From a virus, in IMG/VR virus record IMGVR_UViG_3300037010_003311, positions 162,658-226,657 of that record: a stretch of DNA of 64,000 nt. The stretch is one strand, 5' to 3'. Within the stretch, counting starts at the first letter, position 1. Every line of letters begins with the position of its first letter. Positions 24,983 through 33,647 of the stretch are shown here, piece by piece. The position numbers and the translations under genes were made by a program. The notes beneath the pieces are model-generated. The model saw only the letters and a program-made list of their open reading frames with translations, ran no database searches and was not told the DNA's origin.

Positions 24983-26845
24983 TTAAACTTTTAATTCTAC
25001 GATTCCATCAACTGAATCACTTAAAGCTATTCCAATAAATGAAAATTGATAATTGTTTGGTAGGTTCCATCTTTGATAACCAACTGCTTTGCCACCATTA
25101 CTTGCTAAAAGATATTCACCTTTAGCAACTGGTGCCGCAACTTTAACTGGGATACGACCTTTTAGTGCAATAAATGGATTATACAGATCATACATCTTAC
25201 CGGTAGTTTCTAACTCTTCTGGTGATAGAGTACCAAGATTATCATTCATTCTAAATGCTGGTTTCTTAGAAACTACTCCAGCTAGTGGCATACCTGGTTC
25301 AAAAAGAGTTACCTCCTGGCTTCCACCTATTGCTAATATAGTACCCTCTTCGTAAATATCATCAGCTGCATAGCGCTCCGCTAAATCGGCATACAACGCC
25401 GAAGTCGCAATACCATCAAACATATACGCTTTCATATGACCAGTACTAGTATTAATAGCAAACGATGTACAGTTGCTTAAGGTTGCGGTTGTCACATTAC
25501 TAGTTATAGTACTGGAAGTTATATTTATATCTAATGCACCATTTTGAATATTGACATCTGTATAACCATTACCAATTTTTAAAGTTGGAGTACCAGCTAC
25601 ATGAGTAAGCACCTCCTGCTCGGTAGTACCATCAAAATACTTCAATGTATTATTAAAGGTTCTAAAGTTAGATGCTTGCCAGTAATCTAAGCCTATTTGA
25701 GTATTTGATGTTGACCAAGTATCAGTACTATAGATATCAGAACTCGATCCCTGGATCTTTTTAGCTAAAAGATTATACTTGCGAATAAAATTTGCTAAAA
25801 GACCATGTAGAGTACTACCAGCTAGAATATTTGTACCAACTGTATCAGCCGTTCCAGCGATTGTTGGGATCTGATCCCAATCGTTAATACCATTACTATA
25901 GTTTGGTACTGGAGTCGAGGTATTAGGATCAATAGTGGTATTAACTGGTTTAGCTAAAATATTGCGAATTTCTTGTATAAGTAAATAATCCCGCATTTTA
26001 GACTGATCTTCTTCTAAGTTATCTCTAGCAGAAAGTAAACTAAGATCGGAAATTCGTCTGGTTTCGATTTCTGAAACAGTATTTAAAATATTAGACTTAG
26101 TATTATTAATAGTAGCTTGCAGTTGTGAACTATCCGCAACCCTAGTAGCTATTTCTATATTCATACTATTATTTAGAGTTGATATACTTGAGTTAATATT
26201 AGTAACATCGATGTTACGAGCAACCGCTTCATTTGCAACAGCTTGTGCAAGAGTAGTGATACTAGTTGTACGGTCCGCTATTTCAGTATTAATCTTCGCA
26301 TCGATCGCACTTACATTGAGGTTGGTTACTGCGATAGATGCATTCAAGGCAGCTTGCATCTTATTTGCTTTATCTATACGGTCTGCAATTTCAGATTCTA
26401 TTTTAATATTAAGTGCATTATCCTGCGAACGGCGTTTAGTTATTTCATAACCAAGTTCTTGTCTGATATCTACCCGGTCAGTTGCGGCACCAGTTAATTC
26501 ATTAACTATCCAGTTATGCTCTTTATTAATTCGAGTGTAAAGCTTTTTGACCTCTACTAGATAGTGCGCTTTATGTGCAGTAATAAACGTTTTAACCTCA
26601 TCAATGGTCTTATCATTTGATTGCATATAACTAGATAGTTTATTATCAACTATATCTAAGCGATTACTAACTGTATATATATTTGAATCTAAGTCAAAAT
26701 TCCTTTTTAATAACTGAGTCTCAGTAATGTTAATACGGTCATCGAGTACTGACCCAACATCTTTTATTTTATCTGGTAAGACTGCTAACCAGGAATTCTG
26801 TTGTGCTAAGAATGCGCTTACATCTTCTAATATTGTTTTAGCCAC
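24983..26845 (-). CDS. Large tail-fibre protein with coiled-coil shaft, 620 aa
   Basis: Residues about 1-290 contain repeated heptad-like segments (for example SEIADRIDKAN, TEIADRTTSI) typical of trimeric fibre shafts. The middle part has beta-rich segments. The C-terminal domain (YADLAERYAADDIYEEGT onward, then GVVSKKPAFRMND and KGRIPVKV) is the widespread phage fibre tip type that follows a YADLAE motif. The start is GTG at 26845 with AAAGGG. It is bracketed by hairpins, so it is a single-gene unit. Likely a receptor-contacting or shaft-forming fibre. Confidence 0.82.
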   Translation of the reverse strand: MAKTILEDVSAFLAQQNSWLAVLPDKIKDVGSVLDDRINITETQLLKRNFDLDSNIYTVSNRLDIVDNKLSSYMQSNDKTIDEVKTFITAHKAHYLVEVKKLYTRINKEHNWIVNELTGAATDRVDIRQELGYEITKRRSQDNALNIKIESEIADRIDKANKMQAALNASIAVTNLNVSAIDAKINTEIADRTTSITTLAQAVANEAVARNIDVTNINSSISTLNNSMNIEIATRVADSSQLQATINNTKSNILNTVSEIETRRISDLSLLSARDNLEEDQSKMRDYLLIQEIRNILAKPVNTTIDPNTSTPVPNYSNGINDWDQIPTIAGTADTVGTNILAGSTLHGLLANFIRKYNLLAKKIQGSSSDIYSTDTWSTSNTQIGLDYWQASNFRTFNNTLKYFDGTTEQEVLTHVAGTPTLKIGNGYTDVNIQNGALDINITSSTITSNVTTATLSNCTSFAINTSTGHMKAYMFDGIATSALYADLAERYAADDIYEEGTILAIGGSQEVTLFEPGMPLAGVVSKKPAFRMNDNLGTLSPEELETTGKMYDLYNPFIALKGRIPVKVAAPVAKGEYLLASNGGKAVGYQRWNLPNNYQFSFIGIALSDSVDGIVELKV

Positions 26846-26900
26846 GTATTACCCTTTGGTTTGGATTTATTGATAGGCACCATCTGCCCAAATTAGTACC

Positions 26901-26910
26901 AATTTGTTTT
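26901..26910 (-). promoter_or_regulatory. AAAACAAATT element, class 2 promoter-like
   Basis: The minus strand reads CAAAAACAAATTGG between the terminator of the propeller gene and the fibre start at 26845. The AAAACAAAT core recurs at about ten fibre and virion gene starts. Confidence 0.4.
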
Positions 26911-26914
26911 TGAA

Positions 26915-26950
26915 CGACAGGAAATTACAACTAGGTTTAAACCTAGTTGT
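26915..26950 (-). terminator. Palindromic hairpin plus TTTCCTGTCG box
   Basis: ACAACTAGGTTT followed by its exact reverse complement (26927-26950), then TTTCCTGTCG on the minus strand. It ends the two-propeller transcript. Confidence 0.65.
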
Positions 26951-26994
26951 AAAACTGTAAAAATCATAATTTATAACGATTTCAGTTAGTTCCT

Positions 26995-28347
26995 TTATGA
27001 TATACCTCTAAGATGTATCACAACGTTATTTACTATACCATTTGTAATACTAACAGCCAGGTCACTAATATTAGAGTCCTGTGCGGTGAATGTAGTTGAT
27101 ATCTTGTTAGCAAACATTTCAACCTTACCAGCATCAGTTGCTTTATCGTCATTAAGGTAAGACCCAACTAAAAAGAATCCTGCTCCAATAGCAACGGAAA
27201 GACCAAAGCCATCACTAGCTGCTGGGGTATTACCGTAGATTGTTTTAATATAGTTACCACTAAGGTCAAACATTTCGACCTTGCCGGCATCAGTTGCTTT
27301 ATCGTCGTCGGCATAAGACCCAACTAAAAAGAAGCTATTACCAATAGCAACAGAAGCACCAAAGTTATCACTAGCTGCTGGAGCATTACCGTAGATTGTT
27401 TTAATATAGTTACCATTTAGGTCAAACATTTCGACTTTACCAGCATCAGTTGCTTTATCATCGTCTAGGTAAGACCCAACTAAAAAGAAGTTAGCACCAA
27501 TAGCGCACGAAACACCAAAACCATCACTAGCTGCTGGTGCATTACCATAGATTGTTTTAATATATTTACCATTTAGGTCAAACATTTCGACCTTGCCGGC
27601 ATCGGTTGCTTTATCGTCGTTAAGGTAAGACCCAACTAAAAAGAAGTTAGCACCAATAGCACACGATACTCCAAAACCATCACTAGCTGCTGGTTGGCTA
27701 CTATAGATTGTTTTAATATAGTTGCCACTAAGGTCAAACATTTCGACCTTGCCAGCATTAGAGCCTTTATCATCATTGGCGTAAGACCCAACTAAAAAGA
27801 AGTTTGCCCCAATAGCACATGATACACCAAAACCATCGCCGGTGGTTGGCGCATTACCATAGATTGTTTTAATATAGTTGCCATTTAGGTCAAACATTTC
27901 AACCTTACCGGCATCAGTTGCTTTATCATCATTAAGATTAGATCCAACTAAAATGAAGCTTGCTCCAATAGCAACCGAGAAACTAAAACGATCACCAGCA
28001 GCGGGAGCACTACTATAGATTGTTTTAATATATGCTCCAGTTGAAGCCTTATCTAAACTAGTGGTACTCACAACTTGTGCCTTTCCATTAATAACTAAAC
28101 TATTAGCCATTAAATCAGTAGCAACTGCTTGGTATACGTGCCAATTCGTCGGTATAAGATTTGGTGTTGCGACAAACGGTAAGTTAGCCCCCGGTATAGT
28201 AATTGCAGCATCAACCTCTAAAGGCAACTGGGGTGGTTGAATCGAATTATATAAGTCATTTAAGGTTTTGCCTTCCAATAACTGGGTATCCGGAACGGTT
28301 ACCTTATTACCTTGGATAGTTAAACCAAGCTTTTTAAAGGTATTCAT
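26995..28347 (-). CDS. Six-repeat beta-propeller fibre-type protein, 450 aa
   Basis: An N-terminal segment of about 110 residues is followed by six 52-residue repeats with the pattern YIKTIYGNAPAASDGFG, then hydrophobic strands (FFLVGS) and DDKATDAGKVEMF. The repeats are 70-95% alike and resemble FG-GAP-type propeller blades; six or seven blades would close a propeller. The start ATG at 28347 overlaps the preceding stop as TAATG. Likely an adhesive virion domain that contacts the host surface. The first part (SLVINGKAQV) looks like a short attachment region. Confidence 0.8.
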   Translation of the reverse strand: MNTFKKLGLTIQGNKVTVPDTQLLEGKTLNDLYNSIQPPQLPLEVDAAITIPGANLPFVATPNLIPTNWHVYQAVATDLMANSLVINGKAQVVSTTSLDKASTGAYIKTIYSSAPAAGDRFSFSVAIGASFILVGSNLNDDKATDAGKVEMFDLNGNYIKTIYGNAPTTGDGFGVSCAIGANFFLVGSYANDDKGSNAGKVEMFDLSGNYIKTIYSSQPAASDGFGVSCAIGANFFLVGSYLNDDKATDAGKVEMFDLNGKYIKTIYGNAPAASDGFGVSCAIGANFFLVGSYLDDDKATDAGKVEMFDLNGNYIKTIYGNAPAASDNFGASVAIGNSFFLVGSYADDDKATDAGKVEMFDLSGNYIKTIYGNTPAASDGFGLSVAIGAGFFLVGSYLNDDKATDAGKVEMFANKISTTFTAQDSNISDLAVSITNGIVNNVVIHLRGIS

Positions 28348-29390
28348 TATATTACCGCACCTGTCCATAAATTAAGTTGTACAGTATCAAGTATCTCATT
28401 AGTTGATATATCAAGTTCTCGAGTTGGGTTGATTACTTGTACCGGGAATGTAGTTACTGTACCAAACATTTCAACTTTACCAGCATTAGAACCTTTATCA
28501 CTATTTGGATAAGACCCAACTAAAAAGAAGCTAGTACCTGCAGCAATAGAACTACCAAAGTTATCACCTGCTGCTGGTGCATTACCGTAGATTGTTTTAA
28601 TATAGTTACCATTTAGGTCAAATATTTCAACCTTACCGGCATCAGTTGCTTTATCATCATCTAGGTAAGATCCAACTAAAAAGAAGTTAGGACCAATAGC
28701 AACTGAAGCTCCAAAGCCATCACCTGCGGCTGGTACATTACCATAAATCGTTTTAGTATAGTTACCACTAAGGTCAAACATTTCAACCTTACCAGCATCG
28801 GTTGCTTTATCATCATCTAAGTAAGACCCAACTAAAAAGAAGCTTGCCCCAATAGCAACAGAAATACCAAAACCATCACTAGCTGCTGGTGCATTACCAT
28901 AAATTGTTTTAGTATATTTACCAGTTAGGTCAAACATTTCAACCTTACCGGCATCGGTTGCTTTATCATCATCTCGGTAAGATCCAACTAAAAAGAAGTT
29001 AGGGCCAATAGCAACAGAAGTGCCAAAGTTATCACTAGCTGCTGGTGCATTACCGTAGATTGTTTTAATATAGTTACCACTAAGGTCAAACATTTCAACC
29101 TTGCCGGCATCGGTTGCTTTATCATCGTTAAAATTAGATCCAACTAAAAAGAAGTTAGTACCAATAGCAACTGAAGCACCAAAACTATCTCCCACTGCTG
29201 GGGAATTACTATAGATTGTTTTAATATAGTTGCCACTAAGGTCAAACATTTCGACCTTACCTGCATTAGAGCCTTTATCATCATTAGAATAAGACCCAAC
29301 TAAAATGAAGCTTGCTCCAATAGCAACCGAAGCTCCAAAGCCATCACCTACTGCTGGTTGGATACCATAGATTGTTTTTTTGTAAACACT
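27090..29390. repeat. Twelve 156-nt coding repeats in two adjacent genes
   Basis: Six copies lie in each of the genes 26995-28347 and 28347-30335, with strongly conserved blade sequences. The high DNA similarity allows recombination between copies, so blade number and order may vary between isolates. Confidence 0.85.
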
Positions 29391-30335
29391 ATCCACACTT
29401 GTACCATTACTTTGAGGGCTACCATTTACATAAACATTACCAGTTGCTGGTAAATTGTTTGCTATTACCTGATAACCATACCAGTCGCTTTGTCCAGTTG
29501 CTTGTAGTATAGTTGAACTTTTACGAGTTTCTGTGTAAAGGTGTGAGACTTCTGCGGCAGTAAGTACTCTATTAAATCTACGAATTTGATCAAAACTCCC
29601 TTGAGAAACTTGATTTGGTGTATTATCTATCGTAAATAGACCAGTACTATAAGTAGTTGATGTTGGCCAAGAACTGAGTGTAAATGAACCAACTAAATTG
29701 TTATTTAGATATACAGTTACAACTTTATTTGAAGCAACAGTAAATACTACATGGTTCCACTGATTATAAAGTGGTGTCCAACTAATGTTACCTACACTCG
29801 TGCTACTAGAACCACCTACACCAAAATTTAGAGAATTTGGTTGAAACCAGATTTGACCATACTGACTTTGACCATATCTTCCATTATCCATAAAACAAGT
29901 ATTATTTGGGGTATTAAACCATATACTAAAAGATTGTGCTACATTATATTGTATTACACCTAAGTCTACTTTTGAAGAATCGGAAATAGCTGTTATTGAT
30001 TTTGTACCAAACCTACCAGGGCTATAATTGACATTAGTTGCTACGCCATTATGGGCACCACTTGTGTCGTTAGTATTACCTTCAAATTGATACAAAGCTA
30101 CACATGAACCATCGTTAAAAACGTCAACTATACCACTTGTGTCTATAGTAGTTGTGAACGCCGAGTACGGTATTGTTGCCATACCATCTATATCGGCAGC
30201 AATATTTCTAGTACCATATTGTGCGGTTAAAGCGGTTTGGACTTCAGCGAAGCTCATACCATTGAACTTGCTCGAGTTGGCGCTAACCAAAACTCCATTT
30301 CTGGTGCCGAAACCTAAATCTTTAAAAAGTCCCAT
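28347..30335 (-). CDS. LamG-like plus six-repeat propeller fibre protein, 662 aa
   Basis: Residues about 80-270 resemble a concanavalin/LamG sandwich: VALYQFEGNTNDTSG at the start, a W-N-H-V-V-F motif and DQIRRFNRVLTAAEV at the end, a pattern typical of carbohydrate-binding sandwiches. The second half contains six 52-residue blades like those of the next gene. The N-terminus (MGLFKDLGFGTRNG) resembles that of the next gene (MNTFKKLGLTIQGN), suggesting a common attachment module. It probably binds surface glycans of the host. Confidence 0.8.
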   Translation of the reverse strand: MGLFKDLGFGTRNGVLVSANSSKFNGMSFAEVQTALTAQYGTRNIAADIDGMATIPYSAFTTTIDTSGIVDVFNDGSCVALYQFEGNTNDTSGAHNGVATNVNYSPGRFGTKSITAISDSSKVDLGVIQYNVAQSFSIWFNTPNNTCFMDNGRYGQSQYGQIWFQPNSLNFGVGGSSSTSVGNISWTPLYNQWNHVVFTVASNKVVTVYLNNNLVGSFTLSSWPTSTTYSTGLFTIDNTPNQVSQGSFDQIRRFNRVLTAAEVSHLYTETRKSSTILQATGQSDWYGYQVIANNLPATGNVYVNGSPQSNGTSVDSVYKKTIYGIQPAVGDGFGASVAIGASFILVGSYSNDDKGSNAGKVEMFDLSGNYIKTIYSNSPAVGDSFGASVAIGTNFFLVGSNFNDDKATDAGKVEMFDLSGNYIKTIYGNAPAASDNFGTSVAIGPNFFLVGSYRDDDKATDAGKVEMFDLTGKYTKTIYGNAPAASDGFGISVAIGASFFLVGSYLDDDKATDAGKVEMFDLSGNYTKTIYGNVPAAGDGFGASVAIGPNFFLVGSYLDDDKATDAGKVEIFDLNGNYIKTIYGNAPAAGDNFGSSIAAGTSFFLVGSYPNSDKGSNAGKVEMFGTVTTFPVQVINPTRELDISTNEILDTVQLNLWTGAVI

Positions 30336-30343
30336 AGTAATCC

Positions 30344-30616
30344 TTATTTATTTAAAGTTGTATTAATAAACTCTTGCATATCTGATAGTGCTTGGATTGC
30401 ATCATTAGAACCATCATTAATATTTAATTCAGCTGCGATCGCCAGAATAGCGGATGCTATAATATTACGTTGTTTTGCTTCACTATATTGATCAAGAATT
30501 GTTTTTTTCTTTACTCCAGCTACGTTATCATACTCTTTTTGAACATCAACAAAACGATTTACTACGTACTGAATACCATTATCCATTTTTATAACTTTTG
30601 ATTGTTTATCGACCAT
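30344..30616 (-). CDS. Small helical protein next to propeller fibres, 90 aa
   Basis: A predicted all-helical soluble protein with no known family. It lies between two fibre genes, 8 nt upstream of the LamG-propeller start, and probably comes from the same transcript. It may be a chaperone or structural linker, as small genes between fibres often are. No cysteine or membrane segment. Confidence 0.6.
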   Translation of the reverse strand: MVDKQSKVIKMDNGIQYVVNRFVDVQKEYDNVAGVKKKTILDQYSEAKQRNIIASAILAIAAELNINDGSNDAIQALSDMQEFINTTLNK

Positions 30617-30653
30617 TGGTCACCCCTTATATTTTATTTTTAAGATAGCTAGA

Positions 30654-31433
30654 TTATACAGTTGGTAACCCAGCCAGAATATCTGCTGCCGAGACCCATA
30701 TTGCCTTAACTCCATCCGTAGTTAAAAACATACCGGCACTAGATGACATATCTGGTAAAACCGAAGCAGCATGAATATCTGCTTTTGTAGCAGCTACAGC
30801 ATCAACGTAACTAACATCTGCTTTTGTAGCAATTGCTGTATCAACGTAACTAGCATCGGCTTTTGTAGCAACTGCTGTATCAACGTAACTAGCATCGGCT
30901 TTTGTAGCAACTGCTGTATCAACGTAACTAGTAGTTGCTTTTGTAGCAACTGTCTTATCAACGTAACTAACATCAGCTTTTGTAGCAAGTACTGAATTCA
31001 GTTGTTGGCTAATAGTTCCATAACCATAACTAAAACGTAGCTTATAGCCATTGTATGCATCTAGACCACTGATACCAGCTGTGCTAATTGTAAGGTCTTG
31101 GATACGCGGGAAAGCAATAGCTGCGTCACCATCTAAGACTTGGATGTCCCAGATATGGTTATCAGTTGGAAAGTGGCTAGGAAGTACTGAACCATTAGCA
31201 ATTGTAAGTTCTTCTGTATCAAAGCTCATGCTTTGATATGTATCCTTAAATGTTAGCATCCATGTGCCAAGTTTATCATTCCAGCGGTAAGATGCTGTAC
31301 CTGCGCCAACATTAAGGTCGGCAATTGCGTCAACAACGGTTACGACCATTCCATTGACGGGTGATGTTATAGCATTTCTATCTGCTATTGTTTGGACCGT
31401 ACGGTCGAAGTTACTAAGTCGTGTTACTGCCAT
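30654..31433 (-). CDS. Tail-fibre protein with 13-residue repeats, 259 aa
   Basis: A beta-rich N-terminal domain (residues 1-150) is followed by five tandem 13-residue repeats of the form ATKADASYVDTAV, a common coiled or fibrous motif of phage tail fibres. A short C-terminal tail has GMFLTTDGVKAIWVSA. Repeats span about 30783-30995 with a 39-nt period. It is preceded by an AAACAAAT element and begins after a hairpin. Confidence 0.8.
   Translation of the reverse strand: MAVTRLSNFDRTVQTIADRNAITSPVNGMVVTVVDAIADLNVGAGTASYRWNDKLGTWMLTFKDTYQSMSFDTEELTIANGSVLPSHFPTDNHIWDIQVLDGDAAIAFPRIQDLTISTAGISGLDAYNGYKLRFSYGYGTISQQLNSVLATKADVSYVDKTVATKATTSYVDTAVATKADASYVDTAVATKADASYVDTAIATKADVSYVDAVAATKADIHAASVLPDMSSSAGMFLTTDGVKAIWVSAADILAGLPTV
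30783..30995. repeat. 39-nt tandem repeats in fibre gene
   Basis: Five units encode ATKADxSYVDxAV with only a few base changes between them, visible on the plus strand as repeated 'gcttttgtagcaactgctgt'-type blocks. Confidence 0.9.
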
Positions 31434-31470
31434 AGTGTAATCCTATTAATATATTAATTGGTATTATTGT

Positions 31471-31482
31471 ATACATTTGTTT
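31471..31482 (-). promoter_or_regulatory. AAACAAAT element upstream of fibre gene
   Basis: The minus strand reads TTAAACAAATGTATAC about 40 nt upstream of the start at 31433. It is an imperfect copy of the AAAACAAATA class. Confidence 0.35.
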
Positions 31483-31497
31483 AATTTTTTGTTATCT

Positions 31498-31540
31498 TGT
31501 GACAGGAATAGTAACCAGTAGTGCAAGCTACTGGTTACTA
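31498..31540 (-). terminator. Hairpin plus TATTCCTGTC box after lysis cassette
   Basis: Arms AGTAACCAGTAG and CTACTGGTTACT (31510-31539) pair perfectly, and the minus strand continues TATTCCTGTCAC. It closes the lysis operon. Confidence 0.65.
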
Positions 31541-31560
31541 TGTATTTTACATCATATGTA

Positions 31561-31836
31561 TTATTGACATTTTTTTTGTTTAATGAGTATCTCTTGAGTA
31601 TAAGCTTGCTGATTTTGATAATTTATAATTGCTTTTGCAACTATATCTTTAGCTTTAACATAAAACTTATTATCCATAACTGGTGGTTCAGTGTAATCTG
31701 GTGTGCACTTTTGTGGAACATAAACCACGTCATTTTTTGGCGTTGGGTTGGCACAACCAGTTAAACCAGCAATTAAACCAAATGATATAAAACTAGAAAC
31801 TAAAATTGTTAAGATACTGGATAGCTTCTTTTGCAT
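31561..31836 (-). CDS. Outer-membrane spanin lipoprotein (Rz1-like), 91 aa
   Basis: A lipoprotein signal peptide ends in the lipobox LTGC (Cys at about 28), followed by a Pro-containing region and a short helical tail. The gene starts inside the upstream spanin gene in another frame, overlapping 44 nt. This nested or overlapping arrangement, small size and lipobox are typical of o-spanins, which link to the inner-membrane spanin and fuse membranes at the last step of lysis in Gram-negative hosts. There is some doubt about the start but not about the role. Confidence 0.85.
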   Translation of the reverse strand: MQKKLSSILTILVSSFISFGLIAGLTGCANPTPKNDVVYVPQKCTPDYTEPPVMDNKFYVKAKDIVAKAIINYQNQQAYTQEILIKQKKCQ

Positions 31837-32233
31837 CCTGACACTCCTTCCATTCAGTTGTTGTTAGAATATGAGTTTGATTATTATCTGTAGCATTATC
31901 ATCATTAGTTGAACTAAAAGTGCTAGAATTACTATCCCGCCATTTTTCAACTAACTTAATCTTATCTCTATAAATGATATGATTAGTAGCTACTGCAGAA
32001 GTTATAACCTCAGCATTAGTTTCTGGCTTATTATTCAATATTGCTGCATTCTGTAATTCCAGTTTTTTATTACAAACTGTTAGGTTTGCATCCAGCGTGA
32101 TTATAGTACTTTTTAAGTGAACTATATAAAGATACTGATAAAACATAAAAGACGCAATAACCGCAGCTATACCAAGAATAAAGTACAATTTATAAGTATT
32201 AAAATAATACTTAGTTAAATCTAAAACGTTCAT
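31793..32233 (-). CDS. Inner-membrane spanin (Rz-like), 146 aa
   Basis: A single N-terminal transmembrane segment (YFILGIAAVIASFMFYQYLYI, about residues 16-37) is followed by a periplasmic helical region and a polar, Asn/Asp-rich C-terminus. Its gene overlaps the lipoprotein gene out of frame. Together with the muramidase and holin genes just upstream it forms a classic lysis cassette. Confidence 0.83.
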   Translation of the reverse strand: MNVLDLTKYYFNTYKLYFILGIAAVIASFMFYQYLYIVHLKSTIITLDANLTVCNKKLELQNAAILNNKPETNAEVITSAVATNHIIYRDKIKLVEKWRDSNSSTFSSTNDDNATDNNQTHILTTTEWKECQDAKEAIQYLNNFSF

Positions 32234-32242
32234 ATAAACTCC

Positions 32243-32860
32243 TTACCAGTATTTTATGGGAACTACCTTCATTGAATTAGTATTCAAAATGTACTGGTTT
32301 CCATATTTGTAAATCTTTTTACTATAGTCGTAATTGATTTCACAAGCATCAAGTGTCATCCCATTAGTAAAGTGTACCACTTTACGATGACATTGTAACT
32401 TTGCTTTATCGTGGTCGGCTCCACCGGCTCTCTTAATCTCTGTATTAACTAGGCTACCACCATTATATATCTGATACATAATCCAAAGATTAGGAGCAAT
32501 CGCTTGTTGTTCGCAGCTTTTCATAATATAAGCTTGGGCCTTGATCTGGTTAGATGTACTTTTCAGATCCTGAATGTTAAACCTTTTAAGGTAACTCGCC
32601 CAAAGCTTATATGTTATTTGGCTTACACCTTGTGATCCAACCCCATCATTACTAATGATGTCGCGGCAAAGGCTTTCTTGTTTTAATTGACCAACACCAT
32701 ACCAATATGGATAATCAATACCGAAAACTTCATAATGATACTTCCGGACATCTTGTACATATTTCTGGCAGCGGTCAATCTGGGCAGCCGAGGCTTTAGA
32801 TGGATTAACCACTAATAGCGTAACACCAAGGAATGATAATATAAAAAGCAATCGCGACAT
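32243..32860 (-). CDS. Endolysin, lytic transglycosylase-like, with signal peptide, 205 aa
   Basis: The N-terminal hydrophobic segment (LLFILSFLGVTLLVV) ends in SKASA-A, a signal peptide or signal-arrest-release sequence. The mature part has GVGQLKQESLCRD, which holds the catalytic Glu, then GSQGVSQITYKLW and IYNGG, the order of SLT-type lysozyme folds. The ATG at 32860 follows AGAGGT and gives a 56-nt overlap with the holin gene. It cuts the glycan strands of peptidoglycan. Confidence 0.83.
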   Translation of the reverse strand: MSRLLFILSFLGVTLLVVNPSKASAAQIDRCQKYVQDVRKYHYEVFGIDYPYWYGVGQLKQESLCRDIISNDGVGSQGVSQITYKLWASYLKRFNIQDLKSTSNQIKAQAYIMKSCEQQAIAPNLWIMYQIYNGGSLVNTEIKRAGGADHDKAKLQCHRKVVHFTNGMTLDACEINYDYSKKIYKYGNQYILNTNSMKVVPIKYW

Positions 32861-33098
32861 AAGTTTTACCTCTAAGTATATTTTCTCCCCAATCAATTTT
32901 AGGAAAAATAAGCTTTCTTGCTATATGAGCATGCAATATACCAGTACTAACTAAAAGCGCTTTTAAAGCAACAAGCTGTAGAGCAATTGGTAATGCATCA
33001 TAGCCTTTTAAAAAGAAGATTGTAAGCAATACTACAAAAATAGCTGCATCAAATCCAATTTTCTTAAACTGTTCTACTAATTTATCTAAATTAGACAT
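32805..33098 (-). CDS. Holin, 97 aa
   Basis: A small protein with an amphipathic N-terminus and two to three transmembrane segments: about residues 17-32 (DAAIFVVLLTIFFLKG), 40-58 and 78-95 (VAIAFYIIIPWCYAI). It sits immediately upstream of the endolysin, overlapping its start. This size and position are typical of phage holins, which release or activate the endolysin. Confidence 0.75.
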   Translation of the reverse strand: MSNLDKLVEQFKKIGFDAAIFVVLLTIFFLKGYDALPIALQLVALKALLVSTGILHAHIARKLIFPKIDWGENILRGKTYVAIAFYIIIPWCYAISG

Positions 33099-33160
33099 TT
33101 TTGACCCCGTTTATTAAATTTTATAACCTACCTTCTTTCCTGGATTGTAAGTTAATACCG

Positions 33161-33170
33161 ATTTGTTTTA
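33161..33170 (-). promoter_or_regulatory. AAAACAAAT element before the lysis genes
   Basis: The minus strand reads TAAAACAAATCGG about 65 nt upstream of the holin start. Confidence 0.35.
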
Positions 33171-33185
33171 TTCTACCAATCTTTT

Positions 33186-33647
33186 TTAAATTGCTTGAAC
33201 TTGTTCTACAGTTGTTGCTTTATTTATAGCCGATTTCTGCGTTTGTAGGTTATCAAAATTAACTTGATTACGTTCAAGCAACGCCATTGCTAATCCCTGT
33301 AATTGGGCATATGTCATGGGAATCTTAGCATTAGTAATATCTAGCCAATAGAAGTCAGCTGGTACTGAACCTGCGGTTAGTACCCTTGAAATTATATCTT
33401 GTGACTTGTAATCTGCTTGGAATGTTGTACCCATATATTCTATCGGAACTTGGTTTTTTGATATGTAATCTGACTCCAGTTCCTTGATCTTATTTGCCAC
33501 CACTTTATTAAATGTTAGCTTTGTGACCTCAGCATCTATAGAAGATTGCGTAAATGTAGGCTGCCCATCCTGCCAGTCTATTTTTCCATCTGCATAAACC
33601 GCAAATGCTCCCGTGTAACCTAAATTAAGTATTGCTTGAGCTATCAT
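33186..33647 (-). CDS. Fibre accessory protein (DUF4376-like), 153 aa
   Basis: The C-terminal half has the features of DUF4376-like proteins found next to tail-fibre genes: YWLDITNAKIPMTYAQLQGLA, ending in a helical VEQVQAI tail. It overlaps the fibre gene upstream by 4 nt. A truncated copy of its C-terminal region occurs 2.3 kb to the right (35503-35690), so fibre plus accessory units have been duplicated. Confidence 0.65.
   Translation of the reverse strand: MIAQAILNLGYTGAFAVYADGKIDWQDGQPTFTQSSIDAEVTKLTFNKVVANKIKELESDYISKNQVPIEYMGTTFQADYKSQDIISRVLTAGSVPADFYWLDITNAKIPMTYAQLQGLAMALLERNQVNFDNLQTQKSAINKATTVEQVQAI

Noticed and set aside
30771-30995. Frames on both strands made of short Cys/Asn or Leu/Gln repeats
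   Set aside because: Shadows of the 39-nt repeats that encode ATKADASYVDTAV in the fibre gene.
30783-30995. Possible CRISPR-like array
   Set aside because: The repeats are contiguous with no variable spacers and encode a fibre motif in frame.
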